Source of the DNA: Alphaproteobacteria bacterium
GTDB lineage: Bacteria; Pseudomonadota; Alphaproteobacteria; Rs-D84; CACZYB01
DNA length: 30,959 nt
Assembly: GCA_016297965.1 (NCBI GenBank)
Contig: JAEDDP010000008.1
Coordinates: 1 to 30,959, forward strand
Direction: 5' to 3'
Within the stretch, counting starts at the first letter, position 1. Each line of letters begins with the position of its first letter. Below the pieces are notes generated by a model that saw only the letters and a program-made list of their open reading frames with translations, ran no database searches and was not told where the DNA came from. Shown here piece by piece: positions 7,262-15,638 of this stretch. Position numbers and translations under genes: made by a program.

Positions 7262-8681
7262 TTTAGTTACAAAAGTTTGGAATTATGCAAGTGTTTTGGC
7301 TCAATCTGGTGTTGGATATACTGATTATGTTTCCCAATTAACATATCTTTTATTTCTTAAAATGGATGATGAAAATGTTTCATTGCTTGGTAATACAACT
7401 TTGATACCAGAAGATTGTTCGTGGAAAAAGCTTCTTGCTGTTTCCGGTGTTGAACTAGAAGAAAAATACGAAAAGACACTTGAAACTTTATCAAAACAAG
7501 ATGGAATTATCGGAACTATTTTCAATAAAGCACAGAATAAAATTTCTAATCCTGCAAATTTATCAAGACTAATATCCCTTATCAATGGGGAAATCTGGAT
7601 GGGATTAGATGTTGATGTTAAAGGGGAAATTTACGAAGGATTATTGCAGAAAAATGCTCAAGAATCGAAAGGTGGTGCCGGACAATATTTTACACCACGT
7701 CCTTTGATTAGAGCTATGGTTGAAGTAATGAAGCCAACACCCGAAATGACAATATGTGACCCAGCATGTGGAACAGGAGGTTTCTTGCTTGCTGCTTATG
7801 ATTATATGAGAAAGCAAACGGAGAATAAAGAAGTTATTAAAAACCTAAAAGAAAACAAGATTTTTGGAACAGATATTACACCGTTGGTTGTTAGTCTTTG
7901 TGCAATGAATATGTATTTGCATGGTATCGGCGGTAAAAATAGTCCTGTGAAGGAAGCAGACTCCCTTATGTTCGCTGGGGATATGCGTTATGATATGGTA
8001 CTTGCAAATCCTCCTTTTGGTAAAAAAGGGGGGTTGAAAGTTATGGGTGAAGATGGTTCTGTTAGCGTTGAAAAAGAAAACTATAACAGGGATGATTTTA
8101 TTGCTACTACTTCAAATAAGCAAATAAATTTCTTGCAACATATCATGACAATACTTAAAACAAATGGCCGTGCAGCAGTTGTTGTTCCGGATAATGTTTT
8201 GTTTGAAGGTGGTGCAGGTGAAAAAGTTCGTAAAAGACTTTTGAATGAATTTAATTTACATACTATTTTAAGACTTCCTACCGGTATATTTTATGCTCAA
8301 GGAGTTAAAGCTAATGTCCTTTTCTTTGATAAGTTTCCTCCACTTGAAAATGATCATAGAACAAAGAATGTTTGGATTTATGATTTTAGGACAAATGTAA
8401 ATTTGACTTTGGTTACAAATTCTTTAAAGGATGAGCATTTAAAGAATTTTGTTGATGTATATAAAGCAGATGATATATCAAAAAGAGAAGAGACAGAGAG
8501 ATTTAAAAAGTTTTCTTATGATGAGATAATAAAAAGAGATAAAACAAATCTTGATATTACTTGGATAAAGGATGAAAGTTTGGAGAGTTTAGAAAACCTC
8601 CCAGAACCAGAAGTTTTAGCAGATGAAATTGTTTCAAATCTTGAAGATGCATTGAATGATTTTAAGGGTATTGAGAAGTAA
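7248..8681 (+). CDS. hsdM: Type I restriction-modification N6-adenine methyltransferase subunit
   Basis: 477 residues, typical length. The N-terminal HsdM helical domain (residues 1-130) is followed by the Rossmann methyltransferase domain: motif I DPACGTGGF for S-adenosylmethionine binding and motif IV NPPFG, the signature of N6-adenine methylation. The sequence QYFTPRPLIRAMVE just before motif I is also characteristic of HsdM. Two copies are expected to join one HsdS to make the modification core. GGGAG lies just before the ATG, inside the end of the upstream gene. It is the last hsd gene; a terminator lies about 130 bases downstream. Confidence 0.95.
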   Translation: MTENNLVTKVWNYASVLAQSGVGYTDYVSQLTYLLFLKMDDENVSLLGNTTLIPEDCSWKKLLAVSGVELEEKYEKTLETLSKQDGIIGTIFNKAQNKISNPANLSRLISLINGEIWMGLDVDVKGEIYEGLLQKNAQESKGGAGQYFTPRPLIRAMVEVMKPTPEMTICDPACGTGGFLLAAYDYMRKQTENKEVIKNLKENKIFGTDITPLVVSLCAMNMYLHGIGGKNSPVKEADSLMFAGDMRYDMVLANPPFGKKGGLKVMGEDGSVSVEKENYNRDDFIATTSNKQINFLQHIMTILKTNGRAAVVVPDNVLFEGGAGEKVRKRLLNEFNLHTILRLPTGIFYAQGVKANVLFFDKFPPLENDHRTKNVWIYDFRTNVNLTLVTNSLKDEHLKNFVDVYKADDISKREETERFKKFSYDEIIKRDKTNLDITWIKDESLESLENLPEPEVLADEIVSNLEDALNDFKGIEK

Positions 8682-8708
8682 ATTATTTATAAAAAGAAAG
8701 GAGTTAAA

Positions 8709-8744
8709 ATGGGTGAATATAGTTTTGTATCTGTAGGGGTATAA
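8709..8744 (+). CDS. Possible 11-residue peptide after hsdM
   Basis: ATG 8709 to TAA 8742-8744 encodes MGEYSFVSVGV. It is preceded by a strong ribosome site, AAAGGAG (8697-8703), with ideal spacing, and lies 27 bases after the hsdM stop. It may be a real micropeptide, a leader, or the remnant of a gene truncated when DNA was lost at the island end. The sequence up to the terminator holds no longer continuation in frame. Confidence 0.3.
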   Translation: MGEYSFVSVGV

Positions 8745-8806
8745 ACTATTTTCTTGATTTATATATATAAAGATGAGTTAGATATTGAATAGATTGATTT
8801 AATAGT

Positions 8807-8832
8807 AAAAAGCCTCTTAATAGAGGTTTTTT
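8807..8832 (+). terminator. Rho-independent terminator of the hsd operon
   Basis: CCTCT (8813-8817), a four-base loop and AGAGG (8822-8826), flanked by an A run on the left and six T on the right, which lengthens the stem. It would end transcripts from hsdM and the small ORF. Confidence 0.7.
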
Positions 8833-8904
8833 CGTTAAAATTTTTCAAACTTTGATTGAAAAATACTGTTTTTTTTAGTTATTTTTGTGTCTTTTTGCTT
8901 GTAA

Positions 8905-9051
8905 TTCCAAAACAACAGAGTGTTATCAGGGGATATAGAAAGATTTTGTAAACAAATATCAAAAGCAGAAATTGCAAGGGTATTAAATCGCTCCCATCTA
9001 ATATTCATCGGGATACACAAAAATCGTTATAAATACACGAAATTTACTTAA
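8905..9051 (+). pseudogene. Decayed fragment resembling the N-terminal helix-turn-helix of an IS30-type transposase
   Basis: One frame reads LSGDIERFCKQISKAEIARVL then NRSH, resembling the IS30-family N-terminal pattern (an ER pair, then S-x-x-EIA-x-x-L-x-RS). After RSH the same frame loses similarity, while a shifted frame reads SNIHRDTQKS, closer to the expected STISRE continuation, which suggests a frameshift. There is no start codon with a ribosome site and the frame ends at 9049-9051. No catalytic DDE region or terminal inverted repeats were found. The stretch 8833-9136 contains no intact gene; apart from this fragment I see only AT-rich sequence in it. Confidence 0.35.
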
Positions 9052-9136
9052 AGGAACGATTTACATCCGCACGAATACTTTCAAACAAAAAAAAACATCC
9101 ATCCCAAACATACCCCAAAACAAAAATTGTAAGAAA

Positions 9137-9213
9137 TGGTGCGCCATAGAGGAGTCGAACCTCTAACCTTCTGATCCGTAGTCAGATACTCTATCCAATT
9201 GAGCTAATGGCGC
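9137..9213 (-). tRNA. tRNA-Arg with anticodon ACG
   Basis: The minus strand folds as a complete cloverleaf: a 7-bp acceptor stem (GCGCCAT with ATGGCGC), a TCTGA/TCAGA anticodon stem around loop CTACGGA (anticodon ACG), and a T arm with GGTTCGACTCC. The 3' CCA is encoded (9137-9139) after discriminator A. The ACG anticodon implies A34-to-inosine editing by TadA. Its 3' end faces the restriction island, the usual side for integration of mobile elements. Confidence 0.97.
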
Positions 9214-9246
9214 AATATTGACCTATAAGAAATAAAATATAGAGAT

Positions 9247-9274
9247 ATTATACTCATAAAAATCCAAATTTCAA
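9247..9274 (-). promoter_or_regulatory. Promoter of the tRNA-Arg gene
   Basis: On the minus strand TTGAAA (9274-9269) and TATAAT (9252-9247) are 16 bases apart, about 34 bases upstream of the mature tRNA 5' end. It lies between the glycosyltransferase stop and the tRNA. Confidence 0.65.
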
Positions 9275-9280
9275 CAAAAA

Positions 9281-11029
9281 TTAAAATTTTTTTAAGCCAT
9301 AAATCCTTTTTATGTCCTTTTTTATGTTTTTCCTGTACGGGGTAAGCTTTTTATACTCAAAATACTTAAAGGCATAAGGGTGCAAAGATTCCGGATGCCA
9401 AGGCTTTCCAGGATTTGTATAATGAATGATAAAAGGAGAAAATACTATATCTAATATTTCTTGTTCTGTTTTTGAATTATTAAATGCAAAAGAAAAACAT
9501 TGACAATTCCAACGAGTACTAACAAACTTTACTTTTTCATTTAAAACATAATTTAATACATCTTGGTCTTCATGTTCCAACTCTCCGATATTACCTAAAT
9601 TTTCAGTTGCATCAAACAACTTTTGAGTTATGTCACTTTCGCACCATTTTTTTGAATTTATAAGTAAGACGCCAGCATTAAAATAACGCTTTATATTATA
9701 TTTTTTCGCAAAATCAAAAGATACCATTGAATCCTTTACAGCCAAGGCAAGGTTTTCATCAAAATCCATATTATAAAGTTGTTCAAGCGAAGTATTTACC
9801 ACAATATCACAGTCCAAATAAAGGCACCGGTCAAGTTCCGGTTTAAGTTCAACAATAAGATATTTGGCATATGTAGCCAAACTTAGGTGTAAATTTTTTA
9901 TAGGATAATTTTTGAATATTTTCATATCAACCTTTAAATATTCAATATTAAAGTCCTTGTATTTTTTAAGGCTTTCAATTTTCTTTTTATCCCCACGTAA
10001 AAGCCCACTGTCAATTATATAAAAGTTGAATTGGTCAAAGTTCCGTGCATTTACAAGAATAGAAACCATTGCAACACAAAGATGTTCAACATAATTATGA
10101 TCCACGGCAAAAAATATATTCATCCTTGTCTTTGAATATGGTGTATTGGTGTATATGGCTTGTAATTTTTCCCCAAGATAGCAATCAAATCCATTTTTAA
10201 CCCTTATACATGCATCCTTCATACCCAAAAGAAATTGTAAATATGCATCGTTAAATGCTGGGTATAAATCAAAAAGGTTTCTTTCTTGAAGCATTTTTGG
10301 TACCCATGTTCCCAAAGTCCTTATGGCTTCAAATTCCATAATGCCCTTATTCATTTCATAAGCATCATTAAGAGAAGACCCCTGATGCATCACATAGTTA
10401 TATAATTTGTTGGTTATTCGGTATACATTTTTTGATAAAAGACAATAGGTAAGTACAAAATATTCGTCTTCATGTGTTGAAATGGGTGGAAAACGAAGAT
10501 GATACTTATCAATAATTGATTTCTTAAAAATTTTGTTCCACAAAACACACATAACATTTATTGCTGCTGTTGGTGTCATTTCCCATTTTTCATTTTTTGC
10601 AACACAAAAACTTTCTTTTGAAAGATTTTTTCGTACCCCAAGCCCCTTTTCAAAAATATCATTTGTACTACATTCAACTAAATCAACATCATATTTTTTT
10701 AATGTTCGAAGAAGTTTTTTACACATATTTTTTTCAAACCAATCGTCACTGTCGCACCACATAATGTATTCCCCAGATGCAGACGAAAGTCCAACATTAC
10801 GAGAATAGGCAATACCCATATTTTTTTCATTATTTACAATCTTTACACGGGCATCCTTTTTTTGATAATCATAAAGGATATTAAGTGAATTATCGGTTGA
10901 GCCATCATTAACACAAACAATTTCAATATTTTTATATGTTTGATGTAAAAGGGCATCAATACATTTTTTTATTCTGTCTTCTCTGTTATATACCGGTACT
11001 ATGATAGAAATAAGGTTATTTGGCTTCAT
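9281..11029 (-). CDS. Bifunctional glycosyltransferase, GT2-GT8 fusion
   Basis: 582 residues. Residues 6-240 form a GT2 (GT-A fold) domain: IIVPVYNRED at the start, VNDGSTDNS for nucleotide binding (residues 40-48) and the DxD motif at Asp93-Asp95 (CDSDDWF). Residues 303-570 form a GT8 domain: FFAVDHNYVEHLCV, the DxD motif Asp406-Cys-Asp408 (YLDCDIV), AGVLLINSKKW, and the late HYTNPGKPWH histidine motif. Both active sites look intact. GT8 members of this type are often retaining hexosyltransferases acting on lipopolysaccharide core, and GT2 enzymes are inverting, so one polypeptide probably adds two sugars to a surface glycan; the actual sugars are unknown. No membrane span is seen. It overlaps the upstream gene by 14 bases, indicating co-translation. 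Confidence 0.92.
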   Translation of the reverse strand: MKPNNLISIIVPVYNREDRIKKCIDALLHQTYKNIEIVCVNDGSTDNSLNILYDYQKKDARVKIVNNEKNMGIAYSRNVGLSSASGEYIMWCDSDDWFEKNMCKKLLRTLKKYDVDLVECSTNDIFEKGLGVRKNLSKESFCVAKNEKWEMTPTAAINVMCVLWNKIFKKSIIDKYHLRFPPISTHEDEYFVLTYCLLSKNVYRITNKLYNYVMHQGSSLNDAYEMNKGIMEFEAIRTLGTWVPKMLQERNLFDLYPAFNDAYLQFLLGMKDACIRVKNGFDCYLGEKLQAIYTNTPYSKTRMNIFFAVDHNYVEHLCVAMVSILVNARNFDQFNFYIIDSGLLRGDKKKIESLKKYKDFNIEYLKVDMKIFKNYPIKNLHLSLATYAKYLIVELKPELDRCLYLDCDIVVNTSLEQLYNMDFDENLALAVKDSMVSFDFAKKYNIKRYFNAGVLLINSKKWCESDITQKLFDATENLGNIGELEHEDQDVLNYVLNEKVKFVSTRWNCQCFSFAFNNSKTEQEILDIVFSPFIIHYTNPGKPWHPESLHPYAFKYFEYKKLTPYRKNIKKDIKRIYGLKKF

Positions 11030-11405
11030 CGTTTATCCCCATACGTTGTTTTTGTGATGTAATTTCAACAACCGTTGCCCAAAATTCATTATCCAAATTA
11101 TCAAGCTCTTTATTCAAATCTTTTATGCTGTCTATAAATTTTTCCATTTTAGGGGTAAGAACGTTTTTTTTATCGGCATTTTGAATATCTTTTTTTCCTT
11201 TTTGTTCTTCCCTTATTTTATCAAGGTATTCACCAAAATCTCCAACCATATCTGCCATATCCATAAGTTTCTTATTTATAATGGAAAATTGTTCCAACAA
11301 TTTTTGCATTTCCGGCATTTGATTTGATATAACAAATCCACCAACATTAAGTTCTGGCGGAATAACGGTAAAATCATTACCAAATGGATTTTTTTTTCTA
11401 AACAT
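11016..11405 (-). CDS. Small helical protein co-translated with the GT2-GT8 glycosyltransferase
   Basis: 129 residues, no family recognised. After a short N-terminus (MFRKKNPFGN) and a proline-containing stretch, residues 30-125 look almost entirely helical and charged, with a central Lys-rich segment (KGKKDIQNADKK). No signal peptide or membrane span. Its last 14 bases overlap the glycosyltransferase start, so the two are likely made together; it may be a partner or scaffold for that enzyme, which is inference. A GGAAG-like ribosome site lies upstream of the ATG. Confidence 0.65.
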   Translation of the reverse strand: MFRKKNPFGNDFTVIPPELNVGGFVISNQMPEMQKLLEQFSIINKKLMDMADMVGDFGEYLDKIREEQKGKKDIQNADKKNVLTPKMEKFIDSIKDLNKELDNLDNEFWATVVEITSQKQRMGINDEAK

Positions 11406-11448
11406 AATTACTTACTTCCAAATGAAAAACACGATAGCACAAGACAAC

Positions 11449-11480
11449 AAAAAAAGAAAGCAAAATATACTTTCTTTTTT
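11449..11480 (-). terminator. Terminator after the secreted-protein genes
   Basis: GAAAG (11456-11460) pairs with CTTTC (11470-11474) around a nine-base loop, extended by A and T runs on both sides. On the minus strand it follows the stop at 11504 and ends in a T run. The stem is mostly A-T, so moderate strength. Confidence 0.5.
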
Positions 11481-11503
11481 GTGTTATCATAAACATACAT
11501 TTT

Positions 11504-12241
11504 TTATAATTTTGTAATACGGCAGGATACAGAGCCAGAAGCATATCCATCAACCGCACCTGTTCCAACATCCTTACTTGATGTTCCAGAAACAGATCTT
11601 TGACTTGATGATCCACTACCACCATTCCAACATTGTCTTGAAATACAATTGCAACTTGCATTACCACCGTTTGTTGCCCGTGAAAGTCCGAATGTTCTTG
11701 TATTACCATCTTCCTTTCCTCTTATAACAAGTTGAGGAGCACCACTATTATACTCATAAGAAGCAGTTGATTTTTGATTCAAATAAACAACATAGGCAAG
11801 GGTATTACCTGAACCACCGGCACCACCAGATGCAGAAACAGCAGGTTGAGCCGATGAATACGAAGTGCAATAGGTGCCGATGACGTTTCCATACATATTG
11901 GTCTGTTTCACCAAATTAGTGCAAGTACTTGCTACTGCACCACAACTTGCATTATTTCCACTTGAAGCATTTGATGTTTTCATTGTAACTCTGTACCAAC
12001 CAGGTGCAAGTTCAACAGATCCATTTGATGTGGAAAAATCCCTTACAACTGAACCTGAACGAGTTGATACTGAAAAACAGTTTCCAACACCAATAGCCCC
12101 AGGGCTTGATGTTGTTCCATCTGGACATGGAAAACATTGATAAATTGTTTGCGCATGTGCCGATGTTGTAAACGAAAAAATTCCCAAAAATGCGAACTTT
12201 TTCAATATCTTATTTAAAAGATTTAATAACTTCATCTTCAT
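11504..12241 (-). CDS. Secreted Gly/Ser-rich, cysteine-containing protein
   Basis: 245 residues from ATG 12241, chosen because AAAAAAGGAG lies nine bases upstream and because it begins a clean signal peptide (MKMKLLNLLNKILKK..., cleavage after SAHA near residue 30). The longer reading to 12421 would only overlap the upstream gene. The mature part starts with a Cys-rich motif (QCFPCPDGTTSSPGA) and continues with Gly/Ser/Asn-rich, beta-like sequence and about ten Cys, suggesting disulphide bonds in the periplasm or outside the cell. No enzyme motif is visible. It follows the 12720 gene by 23 bases, so they form one transcript. Likely a surface or fibre-like protein; family not identified. Confidence 0.75.
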   Translation of the reverse strand: MKMKLLNLLNKILKKFAFLGIFSFTTSAHAQTIYQCFPCPDGTTSSPGAIGVGNCFSVSTRSGSVVRDFSTSNGSVELAPGWYRVTMKTSNASSGNNASCGAVASTCTNLVKQTNMYGNVIGTYCTSYSSAQPAVSASGGAGGSGNTLAYVVYLNQKSTASYEYNSGAPQLVIRGKEDGNTRTFGLSRATNGGNASCNCISRQCWNGGSGSSSQRSVSGTSSKDVGTGAVDGYASGSVSCRITKL

Positions 12242-12264
12242 TTTAGTTTTCTCCTTTTTTATTG

Positions 12265-12720
12265 TTATTCTTTTACATAAGTAACTTTTGAATCTACAAG
12301 CAAATGACCATACATTCCGGATGGACATCCTGAAGCTACATTCACAGCATAGTACCCACTTGGGCAACCAGTTGTGAATGCCATACCATAATATCCCGAA
12401 GGACACTTTATCGGTTGGCAATCAACAGCAAATTCAGTTGCCGCCGTTGCCATAAGACCACTTGCAGTTTGAATCATTTCACACTTTTTACACTTTCTTT
12501 GATTTATATCATAGACATAACCTTCATTGGTACGGCAACTGCATTGGGTTGGTTTACCAACCGCACTTGGCTTATACGAAGGTTCCTCTATTGGATTCCC
12601 AGGACAACCAACGCAATACTTTGAAAGGGTCTGTTGAATAGAATCCAAAGACACAGCATAAGAATTATGCGAAAAGAACAAAGTGAATGCAATTAAGCAT
12701 ACGCTTTTAAGATTTTTCAT
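12265..12720 (-). CDS. Secreted Cys-rich protein with three 13-residue CPSGYY repeats
   Basis: 151 residues. Signal peptide at residues 1-22 (MKNLKSVCLIAFTLFFSHNSYA). The mature region has CVGC, CSC and CKKC pairs, then three back-to-back 13-residue repeats beginning CPSG(Y/M)Y at Cys106, Cys119 and Cys132. These resemble small disulphide-stabilised surface repeats; no enzyme motif is seen. A GGGGG run upstream of the ATG is the only ribosome-site candidate. A good promoter lies 50-80 bases upstream and the second secreted gene follows 23 bases downstream. Confidence 0.75.
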   Translation of the reverse strand: MKNLKSVCLIAFTLFFSHNSYAVSLDSIQQTLSKYCVGCPGNPIEEPSYKPSAVGKPTQCSCRTNEGYVYDINQRKCKKCEMIQTASGLMATAATEFAVDCQPIKCPSGYYGMAFTTGCPSGYYAVNVASGCPSGMYGHLLVDSKVTYVKE

Positions 12721-12769
12721 GGCTATTTTTCCCCCGTCCCATTTTTATTCAAAAAATATGAACAAATCC

Positions 12770-12798
12770 AATATAACAAATAGAAAGATAAATGTAAA
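12770..12798 (-). promoter_or_regulatory. Promoter of the two secreted-protein genes
   Basis: On the minus strand TTTACA (12798-12793) and TATATT (12775-12770) are exactly 17 bases apart, about 50 bases upstream of the ATG at 12720. Confidence 0.6.
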
Positions 12799-12826
12799 GT
12801 AATTTTTTCTATTTATTACAAATTTA

Positions 12827-15625
12827 CTAATGTGCATCCTTCCAATTATCGGCAACACCAACTTCGGCAATCAAAGGAACCGAAAGCTTTACAACATTTT
12901 CCATCGTGCTTTTTATAATCTCGGTTGCCCGTTGGATAAGGTCTTCTTTTACTTCAAAAACAAGTTCGTCGTGTACCTGTAAAAGCATACGAACTTCACC
13001 GTCAAGATTCTCTGTCTTTAAAATTTGTTGTATTTTATTCATTGCTTTTTTAAGGATGTCCGCCGCCGTTCCCTGACACGGTGCATTTATCGCCGCACGT
13101 TCGGCATAGGATTTAAGCTTTGGATTATTTATGTTTGCAATGAAAAGCTTTCGTCCATCCATCGTTTCAACATATCCATTTTTGTGTACAAAGTTTTTAA
13201 CTTCATCCATATATGATAAAATTTCCGGAAATGTTTTGAAATAACTTTCAATATATCCCCTTGCTTCTTCCTGCGGTATTTCAAGTTGTCGTGAAAGCCC
13301 GAATGCCGATATTCCATAAATGATGCCAAAATTTATTGCCTTTGCTTTCCTCCTTATATCCGGCGTCATTTCCACTTCCGGTATGCCAAATACATGTGAA
13401 GCGGTCCGTGTATGAATATCAACATTGTCAATAAAGGCCTGTTTCAAATTTTTCACATCGGCAAGAACCGCCATAAGGCGAAGTTCAATTTGCGAATAAT
13501 CCGCCGCCAAAATTTTGTACCCATTTGATGCAATAAATGCCGACCGTATATCCTTACCAAGTTCGGTCCTGATTGGAATGTTTTGAAGATTCGGATCATT
13601 TGATGAAAGCCGTCCAGTTGATGTTCCGCATTGAAAATAATTCGTGTGAACCCGTCCATCCCGTGGAAGTACCTGACCCACAAGAGCATCTGTGTATGTA
13701 CTTTTAAGTTTTGAAAGTTCCCTATATTTCAAAACTTTGTCTGCAATATTAAATCCTTGATATGAAAGTTGTCGTAATATTTCAACATCCGTGGAATAGG
13801 TCTTTTTGTTCTTTTCCGGATATGCGATTCCCATATGTTCAAACAAAACTTCCCCAAGTTGTTTTGGTGAAAGTATATTAAATTCTTCCCCTGCAAGCTG
13901 GTATATTTCGTTGCCAAGTATTTTAAGTTCACCTTCAAATTTCTGACTCAAAGATTGAAGTTTTTCCGTGTCAACCTTTACTCCCCATTCTTCCATTTCA
14001 AAAAGACAGTATACAAGTGGTAAATCTATATTTTTATATACCTCTGTCTTATCCTCATTTTTGATTCGCTCATTGAATACATTGTAAAGACGAAGTGTTA
14101 TGTCCGCATCTTCCGCCGCATAATCAAGTGCCTTATCAAACGGAACTTCATTAAATCCAATTTGTGCCTTTCCCGTACCACAAACATCCGTGTAATGAAT
14201 TGTTGTATAGTTAAGGTGAAGATTCGCAAGCTCGTCCATATTATGAAGATTTTTTGAACTGTCAAGGACATAACTCATTACCATTGTGTCTTCAATCGGA
14301 AATACATTTATCCCCAGTTGCCGGAAAATATGCATATCATATTTTATATTATGCCCAATCTTTTTTATATTCGGATTTTCAAGCAATGGTTTAATTTGTG
14401 GGATAAGTGTTTGAAGAGGTATCTGACCGTCCTGAAAAACATCCTTTCCATCATTAAAAAGATCCCCACCATCAAAAACTTTTTTAATGTGTCCTATTGG
14501 GATATAGCATGCCTCACCTTCATCTGTGGCAATTGACATACCAACAATATTTGCACTTAAACTGTCAAGTCCGGTCGTTTCCGTATCCACGGCAAAAATT
14601 CCCTTGTCCTCACACTTTTTTATCCATTTTTGAAGTGTTGGAACATCCTGAATCAATTCATATTTTTTTTCAATTTTTTTATTGTAAACTTTTGTCGTAT
14701 CAACATTGTTATTTATGTTTTGTATTTCCGGAGCATTCGCATCAAAAATTTTATTAACACTGTCAATAAAGTTATTCGCCTTGGTCATAAGGGATTTAAA
14801 TTCCATTTCCTCTAAAAACTTCATAACTTTGTCTTTTTCAACCGGACAATTTACAATTGAACTAAGCGAAAAATCCAACGGAACTTCACGACAAAGTGTT
14901 GCAAGCTTTTTTGAAATTAGTGCATTTTCGGCACCATCAATAATCATTTGCCTGCGTTTGTCCTGCTTTATGTTTCGTGCATTTTCAAGAAGTGTTTCAA
15001 TATTTCCATATTTGTTTATAAGCTCTGATGCTGTTTTCGGACCGATTCCCTTTACCCCCGGAATATTATCGGTACTGTCCCCGATAAGGGCTTGTACTTC
15101 AACAACCTTTGCCGGTTCAACACCAAACTTTTTTAACACATCCTCCTCATTTATATCTTTGTTTTTAAGGGGGTCGTGTATGCGAATATTTTCATCCATC
15201 AGTTGCATTAAATCCTTATCCGAAGAATAAATTACGACTTTATCTCCATGGGCTTCTGCCTGTGTGGCATAGGTCGCGATAAGGTCATCCGCTTCATAAT
15301 TTGCTTGCTCTATGGATGCAATATTAAATGCTTCCACCGCCTTTCTTATATATGCAAATTGAGGAATAAGTTCCGCCGGTGTTTCCGCACGGTTTGCCTT
15401 GTATTCCGGATAAATTTCATTCCTGAAATTTCGCCTTGCCTTATCAAAAATAACGGCAATAATTTCATTTGGATTGTGTCTTTCATTCAAAAGTTTCAAA
15501 AGCATACTGCAAAATCCATACACTGCACCAACCGGAAGATTATCGCTTCGTGATATAGGTGGCAAAGCATAAAATGCCCTGAAAATATATCCGGAACCAT
15601 CAACAAGAATGTATTTTTTTTGCAT
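12827..15625 (-). CDS. polA: DNA polymerase I
   Basis: 932 residues, full length. The N-terminal 5'-3' exonuclease/flap domain (residues 1-290) shows VDGSGYIFRAFYALPP and the metal-site motif YSSDKDLMQLMD. The 3'-5' proofreading domain (about 320-510) looks active: FAVDTETTGLD, GHNIKYDMHIF and YAAEDADITLRLY. The polymerase domain has TSTGRLSSNDPNLQNIP, motif A (ADYSQIELR), motif B (RRKAKAINFGIIYG) and motif C (QVHDELVFEV). It removes RNA primers and fills gaps in repair. GAGG about seven bases upstream marks the start; the gene begins 13 bases after the era stop and is probably in its operon. Confidence 0.98.
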   Translation of the reverse strand: MQKKYILVDGSGYIFRAFYALPPISRSDNLPVGAVYGFCSMLLKLLNERHNPNEIIAVIFDKARRNFRNEIYPEYKANRAETPAELIPQFAYIRKAVEAFNIASIEQANYEADDLIATYATQAEAHGDKVVIYSSDKDLMQLMDENIRIHDPLKNKDINEEDVLKKFGVEPAKVVEVQALIGDSTDNIPGVKGIGPKTASELINKYGNIETLLENARNIKQDKRRQMIIDGAENALISKKLATLCREVPLDFSLSSIVNCPVEKDKVMKFLEEMEFKSLMTKANNFIDSVNKIFDANAPEIQNINNNVDTTKVYNKKIEKKYELIQDVPTLQKWIKKCEDKGIFAVDTETTGLDSLSANIVGMSIATDEGEACYIPIGHIKKVFDGGDLFNDGKDVFQDGQIPLQTLIPQIKPLLENPNIKKIGHNIKYDMHIFRQLGINVFPIEDTMVMSYVLDSSKNLHNMDELANLHLNYTTIHYTDVCGTGKAQIGFNEVPFDKALDYAAEDADITLRLYNVFNERIKNEDKTEVYKNIDLPLVYCLFEMEEWGVKVDTEKLQSLSQKFEGELKILGNEIYQLAGEEFNILSPKQLGEVLFEHMGIAYPEKNKKTYSTDVEILRQLSYQGFNIADKVLKYRELSKLKSTYTDALVGQVLPRDGRVHTNYFQCGTSTGRLSSNDPNLQNIPIRTELGKDIRSAFIASNGYKILAADYSQIELRLMAVLADVKNLKQAFIDNVDIHTRTASHVFGIPEVEMTPDIRRKAKAINFGIIYGISAFGLSRQLEIPQEEARGYIESYFKTFPEILSYMDEVKNFVHKNGYVETMDGRKLFIANINNPKLKSYAERAAINAPCQGTAADILKKAMNKIQQILKTENLDGEVRMLLQVHDELVFEVKEDLIQRATEIIKSTMENVVKLSVPLIAEVGVADNWKDAH

Positions 15626-15638
15626 TTTTTAACCTCAT

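Noticed and set aside
8835..9020. 61-codon minus-strand frame in the gap after hsdM
   Set aside because: No ribosome site or motif; the opposite strand carries the transposase-like fragment.
9137..9213. tRNA 3' end as an attachment site for the whole left region
   Set aside because: I looked for a second copy of the tRNA 3' segment in 1-9000 and saw none; no integrase gene is present in the window.
11398..11709. 103-codon minus-strand frame overlapping the end of the secreted Gly/Ser-rich gene
   Set aside because: It is a shifted reading of the repetitive Gly/Ser codons, without ribosome site, and runs through the terminator.
12242..12421. Longer start of the secreted Gly/Ser-rich gene
   Set aside because: The extra 60 residues overlap the upstream Cys-rich gene in another frame and would bury the signal peptide; AAAAAAGGAG supports ATG 12241.
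14706..15230. 174-codon plus-strand frame opposite polA
   Set aside because: It is antisense to the conserved 5'-3' exonuclease domain of polA, has no ribosome site and no recognisable motif.
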